This document shows, in pieces, positions 40,601 to 49,881 of a stretch of DNA of 64,000 nt. The position numbers and the translations under genes were made by a program. Numbering within the stretch: the first letter of the stretch is position 1; each line of letters opens with the position of its first letter. This DNA is from an uncultured Lachnospiraceae bacterium. Its GTDB lineage: Bacteria > Bacillota > Clostridia > Lachnospirales > Lachnospiraceae. The DNA lies in the NCBI GenBank assembly GCA_910587305.1, contig CAJUKV010000002.1:62001-126000 (forward strand), read 5' to 3'. The notes beneath the pieces were generated by a model, which searched no databases, had not been told where the DNA came from, and saw only the letters and a list, made by a program, of their open reading frames with translations.

Positions 40601-43600
40601 ATGGAACGTGGGGCATGGAATCGTTTTCATAAAAAAAGGGATTGGGAGAATCATCAGGTGACATCCATAAACCGTGAAAAAGCTCACGCCATATGGCATG
40701 CATATGCAACGGAGGAAGAAGCGGTTGCCTATGGCGATTCATCCAACAGGATGTCTTTAGACGGGGTGTGGGATTTTGCTTTTTTGGAAAATCCGGACGC
40801 TTTCCATGAGGAACTTTTGCAGGGGCATGGAACATTTCAAAAGATTTGTGTGCCGGGGAATTGGGAGCTGCAGGGCTTCGGAAAGCCGGCATATGGAAAT
40901 ATGTTATATCCCTTTTTGCCCGCTGAGGACGAATCTTTTTTGTGCCCCGTCAAAAGAAAACAGCGCGATATTCATGAGGATTATTATCCCCCCTATGTCC
41001 CAAAGAGGGCCAATAATGTGGGCGTGTACCTTCGCTCGTTTGTGCTTCCCGATCACTTTTACGGTAAAGACATTTTTATCCGTTTTGGAGGAGTTGAATC
41101 CGCATTTTATCTGTGGATTAACGGCGCGCCCATAGGGTATTCCCAGGACGCAAAGCTGCCGGCAGAATTTAATATTACTTCTTACATAACCTGTGGGGAA
41201 AACCGGATTACGGTGGAGGTCTTACAATTTAGCGACGGTACATGGCTTGAATGCCAGGACAACTTCTACCTTTCCGGCATTTTCCGGCCGGTAGATTTGA
41301 TTGCCAAGCCGAAACAGCATATAGAAGATTTCTACGCAAAGGCAGTGCCCGCGGAGGCCGGAAAGGGAAAGGTTTTTGCCCGGTTGACAATAAACAAAGT
41401 ACCCTTTTATACGGATTACACCGCAAAGGTGTCCCTATATAACGCCCGGGGAGCTTTACTGTTTGAACAATTTCGTCCTTTCCAAACGCTTTCGCCATTA
41501 TATGCAAAATGGCGGTATATAGGACCCGTTGTCAAAACCCTGCCGCAAACGGCGGACTTTGAATTTGAGGTGGAAAATATAGAATATTGGTCTTGTGACA
41601 GGCCTGTGCTGTATACAATGGTATTTTCGCTGATCGACGGCGACGGAGAGGTGATAGATCGGGAAACGGCAAGAATTGGCTTTAGAAGTATTGGGATTCA
41701 GGACAATGTAATAAAGCTCAACGGAAAGCGTTTTGTATTTAGGGGCGTGAACAGGCATGAGTGGGCCTGGCCTGATGGCAGAACGGTAAGCCGGGAGCAC
41801 ATGATAAAAGAAATAAGGCTTATGAAGGAGATGAACATAAACGCAGTGCGATGCAGCCACTATCCCGACAGCCCTGAGTGGTATGACCTGTGCGATGAAT
41901 ATGGGCTTTGCGTGGTGTGTGAAGCAAATGTGGAGACGCATGGGGTATACGGTAAGCTTACCAACGACCCTGAATGGGCGGGCGCCATGTTGGAGCGGGT
42001 GCAGAGAATGGCCTGTTATTTTAGGAATCACCCGTCTATTGTGTCATGGTCCCTGGGCAACGAATCGGGATATGGGCCCAATCATGCAGCTATGGCGAAC
42101 TGGCTTCGGGAGTTTGACGACAGCCGGTTAGTGCAATATGAAAGCTGCGACCCCGGCGATATTGCAAGCGATATTAAATGCTCCATGTACCCTTCCCCTT
42201 TGGTGATTCTTCAAATGATAGCGGATAATTCCGATCGCCGTCCTATTGTACTGGTTGAATATGGATACCAGATATCAAATTCCGGCGGCGGGCTTGCGTG
42301 GTTTCCATACTTTACGGAGAATTATGAAATATTCCAGGGAGGGTTTATCTGGGACTGGCAGGATAAGTGTCTGCCGGTATTAGATGGCGATGGGAAAAAG
42401 CAGTTTGGATATGCCGGTGACCGGAAGGAAGAATTTATTGATTGGGAAATACCCGCATATATGGTGGCAAATGGGATTGTATTACCGGATCTTACGCCCA
42501 AACCATGCGCCTACGAGTTAAAGCAGGTTCTGGCTCCTGTTATCATAGAGAAAAAGGACGACACATTCATACTGAAAAACAGGTACCACGCTCTGGACAC
42601 AACGACAGTGGAGTGCTTTTTTCAGCTTTTGGAAAATGGCGTCGGCATTCATGAAGCAATTTTGGAATTGCCCCGGGTTCTTCCCGGAGAGGACGCGCCG
42701 CTTGCTTTTACAATACCGGATATTTCCGGCAATGGGGGGGAGAGATTTTTGAATTTCACATTCCTTGCAGGTCACAGCCACCCCTTTTTACCGCCCGGAT
42801 ATGTGATTTGTCAGTACCAGTTTCCTGTTTGTGGGAATAAAGCCCGGAAGGAAGATATTCCGGAAGGAATGGTTGTACTTGTTAAGAGAGAGACGGAATT
42901 CCAAATGGATGCGGGTAAGGCGAGTGTGTGCATTGACAGAAAAAAAGGGGTGGTGAAGGTTTATAAAGACCATGTTTTGCAGTTTGAAGGCGGAGAAGAG
43001 AATGTTCTTCGCGGCCGAAGCGGACTTTGCCTGGAGGAAAAATGGGATGGAGATGTCCAAAAGGACTGGGAAAAGATAATGGAAGGAAAGCTGAAAAGGA
43101 CAGTTTTGTCAGTAGAAGCCTTTCAGACGCTGGAAAAGAACTGCGCCGGTGTTATCGTAAATTCCAGCCTTTCAAGCTCTGAGGGAGGTATTCACTTTTC
43201 CACCCAATACAGGCTGAATGCTGCAGGCCAGCTTCGGGTTGACATTGTGGCCGATGTAGATTCCTGCTTCCGTTCCCTTGCGCGTATTGGTGTGAGTTAT
43301 TGTTTCCCGGAGGGGTTTGAGGATATCTCCTGGTATGGCAGGGGGCCTTATGAGAATTATAGCGACAGGCACGCCTGCGCTTTGGTTGGTTTATATCAAA
43401 GCACGGTGGAAAAAATGCATTTTCCATTTGTTCCTCCAAGCCACAACGGTACGCATATCGATACCAGATGGGTATCCATTACACATCCTGAGCTGGGAAC
43501 GGTGACATTTGAAGGAGCAAATTTTAGCTTTGACGTTCATCATTACAGGGTAAAAGACCTGTGGGAGGCAAAGCATGAGTATGAGTTGGACAGGCGTCGG

Positions 43601-43729
43601 GAAACTTATCTTTACATTGACGGACTGCATTCAGGTATCGGAGGAGATATGGCGTGGTCTACCGAGATACCTGCGCGACACCTGGTCTTAAGCGGGCAGC
43701 ACCGCTTTGGCTTTAAAATCAGAATATAG
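40601..43729 (+). CDS. GH2 family beta-galactosidase (LacZ type)
   Basis: A 1042-residue five-domain glycosidase of the LacZ type, cytoplasmic and without signal peptide. The jelly-roll domain (VPGNWELQGFGKPAY) is followed by an Ig-like domain and the TIM barrel with FRGVNRHEW and RCSHYPDSPEW. The acid/base is E488 in SWSLGNESGYG and the nucleophile E553 in LVEYGYQISNSGGG. The large C-terminal domain contains GRGPYENYSDR and a PPSHNGTHIDTRW loop. LacZ has PQENGN in that loop, so substrate binding may differ. AGGAGG lies 9 bases before the ATG at 40601; the open frame extends upstream over the binding-protein gene but has no ribosome site. It would cleave imported beta-galactosides or related glycosides. 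Confidence 0.9.
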   Translation: MERGAWNRFHKKRDWENHQVTSINREKAHAIWHAYATEEEAVAYGDSSNRMSLDGVWDFAFLENPDAFHEELLQGHGTFQKICVPGNWELQGFGKPAYGNMLYPFLPAEDESFLCPVKRKQRDIHEDYYPPYVPKRANNVGVYLRSFVLPDHFYGKDIFIRFGGVESAFYLWINGAPIGYSQDAKLPAEFNITSYITCGENRITVEVLQFSDGTWLECQDNFYLSGIFRPVDLIAKPKQHIEDFYAKAVPAEAGKGKVFARLTINKVPFYTDYTAKVSLYNARGALLFEQFRPFQTLSPLYAKWRYIGPVVKTLPQTADFEFEVENIEYWSCDRPVLYTMVFSLIDGDGEVIDRETARIGFRSIGIQDNVIKLNGKRFVFRGVNRHEWAWPDGRTVSREHMIKEIRLMKEMNINAVRCSHYPDSPEWYDLCDEYGLCVVCEANVETHGVYGKLTNDPEWAGAMLERVQRMACYFRNHPSIVSWSLGNESGYGPNHAAMANWLREFDDSRLVQYESCDPGDIASDIKCSMYPSPLVILQMIADNSDRRPIVLVEYGYQISNSGGGLAWFPYFTENYEIFQGGFIWDWQDKCLPVLDGDGKKQFGYAGDRKEEFIDWEIPAYMVANGIVLPDLTPKPCAYELKQVLAPVIIEKKDDTFILKNRYHALDTTTVECFFQLLENGVGIHEAILELPRVLPGEDAPLAFTIPDISGNGGERFLNFTFLAGHSHPFLPPGYVICQYQFPVCGNKARKEDIPEGMVVLVKRETEFQMDAGKASVCIDRKKGVVKVYKDHVLQFEGGEENVLRGRSGLCLEEKWDGDVQKDWEKIMEGKLKRTVLSVEAFQTLEKNCAGVIVNSSLSSSEGGIHFSTQYRLNAAGQLRVDIVADVDSCFRSLARIGVSYCFPEGFEDISWYGRGPYENYSDRHACALVGLYQSTVEKMHFPFVPPSHNGTHIDTRWVSITHPELGTVTFEGANFSFDVHHYRVKDLWEAKHEYELDRRRETYLYIDGLHSGIGGDMAWSTEIPARHLVLSGQHRFGFKIRI

Positions 43730-43750
43730 AAGGATGGAGACAAAAAGCAA

Positions 43751-44746
43751 ATGAAGACAAAAACAGAGGCCGTATTTTACGGAGAAATTCCGTTTATCGA
43801 TAAGCCGGTATCCCGCATTGTCCAGGGAACCCTTATGCTGTCTTATGACAAAAAAGAAGAAGCTTTTGGCCTGTTAGATGAGGTGTACGGGCTGGGGGTA
43901 AATACCTTTGACTGTGCACCCGTATATGGGGAAAATGGCGATGCGGAACGTATTTTAGGCCGATGGATTTCCCAAAGGGGTAACCGGGATCAAATCGTTT
44001 TAATCACAAAAGGGGCGCATCATAATCAGTGGAGGAGCAGGGTTACCCCCTATGATATTTTAAGCGATATCCACGATTCCCTGGCGCGAATGTCGGTCAG
44101 CTGCATAGATCTTTATTTTTTACACCGTGACGATCCCCTTGTTCCTGTGGGGCCGATAATGGAAACCCTTAATTCCCTGCAGGCCCAGGGGAAAATCCGG
44201 GCCTTTGGCGCATCTAACTGGAGCCATGAACGGATTGCCAGGGCAAATGAGTATGCGGCGGAACATGGGATGAATGGCTTTGTCGCCTCCAGTCCCTATT
44301 ATGGCCTTGCACAGCAGATTCATGATCCATGGGGAAAGGGATGTGTAAGTCTTACCGGCATAAAGCAAATGGCCGCCCGGCAGTGGTATCAAAAATCACA
44401 GTTTCCGGTCTTTGCTTATTCCAGTCTGGGAAACGGTTTCTTTTCCGGCAGAGTGCGCAGCGATTGCCCGGAAATGGCGCAGACACAGTTGGGGGAAGCG
44501 GCGATAAAAGGATATTGTTATCCGGAAAATTTTGAGAGACTGCGCAGAGCGGAATATCTGGCCTGTGCAAAGAAAGCTTCCGTTGCGCAGATTGCGCTGG
44601 CATGGCTCCTGTCCCAGCCCCTTTGCATATATGCGCTTATGAGTCCTGTTACGGGAGAACAGATGCGTGATAACCTGCAGGCGCTTGCGCTTTCTTTGAC
44701 AGAAAGGGAAGCTTCATGGCTTAATCTGGAAATAGCCGCACTGTAA
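43751..44746 (+). CDS. Aldo/keto reductase
   Basis: A 331-residue AKR-superfamily TIM-barrel oxidoreductase. The catalytic tyrosine is in CAPVYGENGDAERILG with the Asp preceding it in TFDCAPVY, the lysine in VLITKGAHH and the His in LYFLHRDDP. NADPH binding is suggested by the SPVTGEQMRDNL segment near the C-terminus. It is 20 bases after GH2, with GGATGGAG before the ATG, and clearly in the operon. AKRs in sugar loci reduce aldoses or keto sugars; beside three Gfo/Idh proteins it suggests oxidation-reduction of a sugar during breakdown. The substrate is unknown. Confidence 0.85.
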   Translation: MKTKTEAVFYGEIPFIDKPVSRIVQGTLMLSYDKKEEAFGLLDEVYGLGVNTFDCAPVYGENGDAERILGRWISQRGNRDQIVLITKGAHHNQWRSRVTPYDILSDIHDSLARMSVSCIDLYFLHRDDPLVPVGPIMETLNSLQAQGKIRAFGASNWSHERIARANEYAAEHGMNGFVASSPYYGLAQQIHDPWGKGCVSLTGIKQMAARQWYQKSQFPVFAYSSLGNGFFSGRVRSDCPEMAQTQLGEAAIKGYCYPENFERLRRAEYLACAKKASVAQIALAWLLSQPLCIYALMSPVTGEQMRDNLQALALSLTEREASWLNLEIAAL

Positions 44747-44776
44747 ATTCAGGCTTTAGAAAGGAGCAGAGGTATA

Positions 44777-44800
44777 CTGTGAAAAATAAATTTTTCACAG
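44777..44800 (+). other. Perfect 24-bp palindrome before the SIS gene
   Basis: CTGTGAAAAAT-aa-ATTTTTCACAG. It could be a hairpin or a regulator site in the 109-base gap between the aldo/keto reductase and SIS genes. No T run follows directly. Confidence 0.45.
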
Positions 44801-44855
44801 ACCAAATTTGTGCTGATGCCCAAATTTGCAGGTATTGGCAGAATGGAGGATTTTT

Positions 44856-45899
44856 ATGCAATACATTGATGAAATTAAACAACAGCCGGAGGCATTACGG
44901 GACCTTACGCGCCATTACTTTATAGATTCCGGGAGGGAGCGGGCGATGAGGGAAACGCTTAAGAAGGAAGCGTTTGATCAGGTGATTTTTGTGGGAATGG
45001 GAAGTTCCCTTTATGCCGCTTATACTGCCGCAGGCTTCCTCAGGGAAAAAGGCGTGCGCGCATTTGCTATGGAGTGCGGGGAATTTCTTTATCACGATGC
45101 GGGGATAGTGGATGAGCGTACCTTAGTTGTGGCCGTATCCCAGTCAGGTAAGAGCCCTGAGGTGGTGGGAATGTGCCGCGAATATGCGGCAAAGAAGGAT
45201 TGGAAGCTGGCCATTGTAACAAATTATCCGGAGAATACCTTATACCAATATGGGCAATACAAATTTTTAATCTATGCAGGGGAGGAATTTACCACAGCTT
45301 CTAAAACTTATACAAATACAATTGCGGCGTTGCTCTATTTAAGCTGTCTGTTAGCAGACTGGGATGAGAGCGCATTTCAAAATCTGTATAGAGATTTGCT
45401 GGATGCAGCGGACAAGATGGAAGAATTGATTGAAAGTTCCGTTCCGGAAATAGAAAGTATGTGCGAGAGTGTGAAAGAAAGGAGCGCTATTTATGCAGTT
45501 GGCTCCGGTCCATCCTACAGTTCCGCCAGCTATGCGGAAATGATAATGGAGGAAGCGGGAAAAATTTATGCGTCGCGTTTTACCTGCAACCAGTTTCTGC
45601 ATGGGCCTGTTGAATTGATTAATGAAAGCTTTTGCACAGTCCTTTTTGACTTTTATGAAAAGAGCCGTCCTGCCGTAGAAAAGATTATAAAATTGGTCGG
45701 GGAAAATGGCGGAAGTATCCTTCTCATTACAAACCGCAAGGAAAAATACCAATATGAAAAGGTTCATCAGCTGTATATAGAATTTGATAACCCCTGTTTG
45801 TCGCCGCTGGTGGAAATCATACCGGTGGAACTAATCGTCAATCAATTGGGCCTTTATAAGGGGCTTAAGCCGGGGCGGCTTAAGTGGGTTGAAAAATAA
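44856..45899 (+). CDS. Double-SIS domain sugar isomerase/deglycase-like protein
   Basis: A 347-residue cytoplasmic protein of two SIS domains without the glutaminase domain of GlmS, the size and layout of AgaS, FrlB and related deaminase/isomerase or deglycase enzymes. The first SIS has FVGMGSSLYAAYTA and AVSQSGKSPEVV; the second has VGSGPSYSSASYAE and NQFLHGPVELI. Catalytic Glu and His positions of the FrlB/GlmS type appear in HGPVE. GGAGG lies 6 bases before the ATG at 44856; an in-frame ATG at 44826 is less supported. The place in the operon suggests that an amino- or keto-hexose 6-phosphate is processed here, but the substrate is unknown. Confidence 0.8.
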   Translation: MQYIDEIKQQPEALRDLTRHYFIDSGRERAMRETLKKEAFDQVIFVGMGSSLYAAYTAAGFLREKGVRAFAMECGEFLYHDAGIVDERTLVVAVSQSGKSPEVVGMCREYAAKKDWKLAIVTNYPENTLYQYGQYKFLIYAGEEFTTASKTYTNTIAALLYLSCLLADWDESAFQNLYRDLLDAADKMEELIESSVPEIESMCESVKERSAIYAVGSGPSYSSASYAEMIMEEAGKIYASRFTCNQFLHGPVELINESFCTVLFDFYEKSRPAVEKIIKLVGENGGSILLITNRKEKYQYEKVHQLYIEFDNPCLSPLVEIIPVELIVNQLGLYKGLKPGRLKWVEK

Positions 45900-45938
45900 T
45901 ATTTCCGCGAGGTCTTTGATTTGAGAGGATGGTGAGCT

Positions 45939-46877
45939 TTGAAAAAGAAGGTAAAGTATTACGGGAAAAAATCGCTGAAACAGCGATTGATTAGTAACAG
46001 GAGCGTTTACATATTTCTTTTGCCCGGTTTCAGCTTTTTGTTATTGTTTCATTACCTGCCGATAGGCGGAATTGTGCTTGCATTTAAAGAGTATAAGATC
46101 AATATGGGTATTTTTAAAAGTCCATGGGTGAACCCCTGGTACAAAAACTTTGTGGCGCTTATGGATGATACGCAATTTGTAAAAGCTTTCTTTAATACAT
46201 TCCGAATGGGATTTGGGTATATTCTATCAAGCATTCCCGTTGCCATCATTGTGGCGTTACTTTTAAATGAATTACGGTCAAACCGGTATAAAAAGGTTCT
46301 GCAGGTTTTTTACACCTTTCCCAATTTCCTTTCCTGGGTGGCCATCAGCGGATTGCTGGTAAGCTTTTTCTCCACGGAAGGACTTGTAAACGGTATTTTA
46401 GGTCAGATGGGAATTGAAAAAATCGGGTTTTTGACAAGCAATGGTTTGATCCGGCCTATTTTATATATCAGTAATGTATGGAAAGGAGCCGGGTGGTCCG
46501 CAATCATTTATCTGGCGGCAATTTCAGGTATAGATCCCGCCTTATATGATGCGGCGTGTATTGACGGCGCTAACCGTTTCCAGTGTATGCGCCATATAAC
46601 CTGGCCGGGGATAAAAATGACAGTTGTGATTGTAATTGTAATGGCTTTTGGAAATATAACAAACAACGGGTTTGATCAAATATTAAATATGACAAATGCG
46701 GTGGTCCGGCAATCGGCGGAAGTCCTTGACACTTACATTTATACGAAAGCGTTCCAGGCGTCTGCCAATTATGGAGTTGCAACGGCAATGGGGCTCACAA
46801 AGTCAATCATCAATTTTGCTTTTTTGCTGACAGCCAATAAAATTGCAAAAATTCTAAACGGGGAGGCGATATTATGA
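45939..46877 (+). CDS. LplB-type sugar ABC permease
   Basis: A 312-residue permease of the LplB/YteP group. It starts at a TTG (45939) after GGATGGTGAG; the KKKVKYYGKKSLKQR cytoplasmic lead precedes helix 1. The EAA loop is YDAACIDGANRF and the motif LPIGGIVLAFKEY after helix 1 is typical. It works with the binding protein at 38857 and the permease that overlaps it. The stop overlaps the next start (ATGA at 46874-46877). Confidence 0.9.
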   Translation: MKKKVKYYGKKSLKQRLISNRSVYIFLLPGFSFLLLFHYLPIGGIVLAFKEYKINMGIFKSPWVNPWYKNFVALMDDTQFVKAFFNTFRMGFGYILSSIPVAIIVALLLNELRSNRYKKVLQVFYTFPNFLSWVAISGLLVSFFSTEGLVNGILGQMGIEKIGFLTSNGLIRPILYISNVWKGAGWSAIIYLAAISGIDPALYDAACIDGANRFQCMRHITWPGIKMTVVIVIVMAFGNITNNGFDQILNMTNAVVRQSAEVLDTYIYTKAFQASANYGVATAMGLTKSIINFAFLLTANKIAKILNGEAIL

Positions 46878-47737
46878 GAAAGAAAAAGGATATATTCGAC
46901 TATATCAATCTTATCATATTGTCCGCGGGGCTTTTTCTTGTCATAGTTCCCTTCTACTATGTAATTGTAAAGTCCTTTATTACCTCCCAGGAATGGACGC
47001 TAAGCGGAGGAATGATCTGGTGGCCGCGAAAGCCAACGCTGGAAAACTATATTGGAATTTTTGACACAGGAAGGATGTTAAGCGGGTTTATAAATTCCCT
47101 TTTCTATACTGTGGTTGGGGTAATCTACAGCATGTTTTTAACGGTAACCCTGGCGTACGGTCTTTCCAAAAAGGATTTTCCCGGCAGAAACCTGGTACAG
47201 AATGTGGTGGTTATCGCCATGTTCTTCGATGGAGGAATGGTTACGTTTTTCCTTGTGGTAAAAAGCTTAGGGCTTATTGGAAGCAGATGGGCGGAGATTT
47301 TACCCCTTGGCCTCAATCTTTTTAATACCATTATCATGAGGTCCTTTTTTGAGAGCATTCCGGCGGAAATGGAGGAAGCCGCAGTGGTGGACGGGGCAGG
47401 TCCGTTTACGATTTTTACACGCATCCATCTGCCCTTGGTAAAGCACGGGATGGCCATATTGCTTTTGTATTATGCGGTAGAGCGCTGGAACGAATGGTTT
47501 TTTCAAAGCCTTTTTATTGGTGATGCAAAAAAATGGTCTATCCAGCTTGTACTGCGTCAGGTGCTGAGCCAGACGGTTACGTTTACCAGAATGATTACGC
47601 ATACGGGTAAGGAACCTTTTTCGGAGGGAATAAAAGCGGCGGCGGTAATCGTCTCTATAGTTCCTATTATGTGTGTTTTTCCATTTGTTCAAAAATACTT
47701 TGCCAAGGGAGTCATGGTTGGCGCGATTAAGTCGTAA
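46874..47737 (+). CDS. LplC-type sugar ABC permease
   Basis: A 287-residue permease of the LplC/YtcP group, with FYYVIVKSFITSQEWT after helix 1, the EAA loop EEAAVVDGAGPF and the typical C-terminal VQKYFAKGVMVGAIK. Translation is coupled to the LplB-type gene by a 4-base overlap. Together they import an oligosaccharide bound by the 38857 product; an ATPase shared with other systems is presumably supplied from outside the window. Confidence 0.92.
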   Translation: MRKKKDIFDYINLIILSAGLFLVIVPFYYVIVKSFITSQEWTLSGGMIWWPRKPTLENYIGIFDTGRMLSGFINSLFYTVVGVIYSMFLTVTLAYGLSKKDFPGRNLVQNVVVIAMFFDGGMVTFFLVVKSLGLIGSRWAEILPLGLNLFNTIIMRSFFESIPAEMEEAAVVDGAGPFTIFTRIHLPLVKHGMAILLLYYAVERWNEWFFQSLFIGDAKKWSIQLVLRQVLSQTVTFTRMITHTGKEPFSEGIKAAAVIVSIVPIMCVFPFVQKYFAKGVMVGAIKS

Positions 47738-47811
47738 GCCCCGAAATGGTGATAGCATATTTGGCATGATAATAATTTGTGGGTTACGAAAGGAACGGGG
47801 GTGGTGAGAAA

Positions 47812-48726
47812 ATGACAATAGAGGAAGTACTGACAGGGGCCGTAGACATCGGAGGGACAAAAATCCATATCGGAATTGTAAATCGTGCCGGAGATATATT
47901 GGCGGAGGATTTTTTCCCATCTGCCTTTGAACAGCCTGATGCAAAACTGGCCATGGACGAGCTGCTAAAATCCTTTGACGTGATGTGTAAAAAAATCGGG
48001 GTTTCCATGGCAGGGCTTCGGGGAATCGGCGTGGGATGCACAGGACCGGTCAACATCGAAAAGGGAACGGTAGAAAATCCATATACGCTTCCGGGCTGGG
48101 AGGGGTTTGAAATTTCAAAGTATCTTTCGGTAAAATCGGGGCTTCCGGTTAAAATGGAGAATGATGCAAATGCAGCCCTGCTGGGAGAGGTATATCAAAG
48201 AGATCTCAGAGATAAAAAAGTATTGATGGTTACAGTTGGAACCGGAATTGGAGTGGCTTTTTGGAAAAGGGGAAGGCTGCATCGCAGTGGAAAATATCAC
48301 CCGGAGATGGGACATGTGATAGTTTCTTCAAAGGGAGAACGCTGTTATTGTGGTCATAAAGGGTGTATGGAGAGCCTTTGTTCAGGGAAGGCGCTGAACA
48401 AAAGAGCCTTTGACGCCGGATATGCGGATTTCGACGAGCTGTATGTGAGGGCAGGGGATAATGAGAGGAAAGCCGCCCTTTTGCTGGAACAGATACGGAG
48501 AGATTTTGCCAATGGTTTTTGGAACCTGAATATTGTGTTTAAACCGGAAATCATACTTCTGGCAGGAGGATTTGCCAAAAAATATTTTTCTTTTCTGGAA
48601 AAGATAATTTGCGAAGACAGTACAGGCAGAGAAGACTGGGTGGAATCTTTTACGGTGCTTTCCCCATGGGGGAATAAGAACCCTGCGCTGGTGGGGGTTA
48701 ATATGCTTTTTGACGGATTAGACTAA
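47812..48726 (+). CDS. ROK family sugar kinase
   Basis: A 304-residue ROK-family kinase, probably phosphorylating a hexose or amino-hexose released by the operon's enzymes. The phosphate loop is VDIGGTKIHIG near the N-terminus. Other motifs are ENDANAALLGE, the TVGTGIGVAFW catalytic-loop segment, the PEMGH family motif and the zinc cluster CYCGHKGCMES. There is no N-terminal DNA-binding domain, so it is an enzyme and not a repressor. The ATG at 47812 follows GGTGGTGAG; a GTG at 47779 is in frame but unsupported. It follows the permease by 74 bases. Confidence 0.88.
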   Translation: MTIEEVLTGAVDIGGTKIHIGIVNRAGDILAEDFFPSAFEQPDAKLAMDELLKSFDVMCKKIGVSMAGLRGIGVGCTGPVNIEKGTVENPYTLPGWEGFEISKYLSVKSGLPVKMENDANAALLGEVYQRDLRDKKVLMVTVGTGIGVAFWKRGRLHRSGKYHPEMGHVIVSSKGERCYCGHKGCMESLCSGKALNKRAFDAGYADFDELYVRAGDNERKAALLLEQIRRDFANGFWNLNIVFKPEIILLAGGFAKKYFSFLEKIICEDSTGREDWVESFTVLSPWGNKNPALVGVNMLFDGLD

Positions 48727-48771
48727 AACGGTATTGATTAAATAACAAATATATTTTAGGAGGAATTTTTT

Positions 48772-49842
48772 ATGAGAAATGACAAAGTTGTATTATGTAT
48801 TATTGGCTGTGGAAAAGTTTCTGATTTCGCTCATTTTCCGGCGCTCAGTAAAAGGAAGGACTGTATTATCAAATATGCCTGTGACCTGATCATAGACAGA
48901 GCCCTGCAAAGAAAGAGAGAGTATCAGGAGGTGGAAAATGCTATCACGGATTATCATGTGGCTTTGCAGGATCCGGAAGTTGATGCGGTGTATGTGCTTA
49001 CTCCTGTTACGGGACATAAGGATATTACAATAGAAGCCCTGCGTGCGGGCAAGCACGTATTTTGCGAAAAACCGATTTCTTATACCTATGAAATGGCCTG
49101 TGAGATGGCCGGGGAGGCAGAAAAGGCAGGAAAATTATTGAATATAGGCGTGTGCAACCGATATCACAAGTCCGTTGAACTGCTGGAACAAATGAACCGT
49201 GAGGGGGCGTTTGGCAGGATATATCACGTATATTGCTCTTTCCGCAGTTATCGCAATATTCCGCAGTTAGGCGGAGCATACACCACACGAAAACTTTCCG
49301 GCGGGGGCGTACTCATCGATTGGGGGATCCATTTCTTTGACCTGATTTTCTACGTGCTGGGCGGCGTAAATTTGGAGACGGTTACTTGTGATACTTACAG
49401 CGAGCTGGCAAAAAATATTGCCGACTATCAATATACGGAGATGTACGCCGGCCCCGCGCAGACAGACGGAATCAATGATGTGGAAGAATTTGTATCGGGT
49501 TATATCCGCACGGACAAGGCTTCTGTCAGCTTTAACGGTGCATGGGCGCAGAACATTGACGAGGAAGAAATGTATATTGATTTTCTTGGCGATAAAGGGG
49601 GCGCCCGCCTGACCTACGGCGGTACATTTGAATTTTTTACAACACAAAACGGCGTGCTCCAAAGGGTTGAACCGAAGTATGACATTCCCACTCACTATGA
49701 GGTGGAAAGCGAGGCGTTTATGCAGGCAATTCGTTCGGGGGAAAAGAACAAGGCCTACATTACGAACATTTTGGAAAGCCAGAAGGTACTGGATATTCTT
49801 TATGAATCTGCAGAGAAACGGAAGGAAATCAGCTTGCAATAA
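48772..49842 (+). CDS. Gfo/Idh/MocA family oxidoreductase 1
   Basis: A 356-residue NAD(P)-dependent sugar oxidoreductase. The Rossmann loop is CIIGCGKVSDFAHFP, followed by FCEKPIS (the EKP catalytic lysine). The C-terminal domain has the DxGxHxxD-type motif in GGGVLIDWGIHFFDL, which carries the catalytic Asp and His. Members oxidise sugar hydroxyls, commonly at C3 or C2, or reduce keto sugars. TAGGAGGAA precedes the ATG. It is the first of three related genes in a row and most resembles a conventional enzyme. The substrate is unknown. Confidence 0.9.
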   Translation: MRNDKVVLCIIGCGKVSDFAHFPALSKRKDCIIKYACDLIIDRALQRKREYQEVENAITDYHVALQDPEVDAVYVLTPVTGHKDITIEALRAGKHVFCEKPISYTYEMACEMAGEAEKAGKLLNIGVCNRYHKSVELLEQMNREGAFGRIYHVYCSFRSYRNIPQLGGAYTTRKLSGGGVLIDWGIHFFDLIFYVLGGVNLETVTCDTYSELAKNIADYQYTEMYAGPAQTDGINDVEEFVSGYIRTDKASVSFNGAWAQNIDEEEMYIDFLGDKGGARLTYGGTFEFFTTQNGVLQRVEPKYDIPTHYEVESEAFMQAIRSGEKNKAYITNILESQKVLDILYESAEKRKEISLQ

Positions 49843-49881
49843 ACCATGTTTGTTCCGAGCTGATTTATGAGGGATACTGTC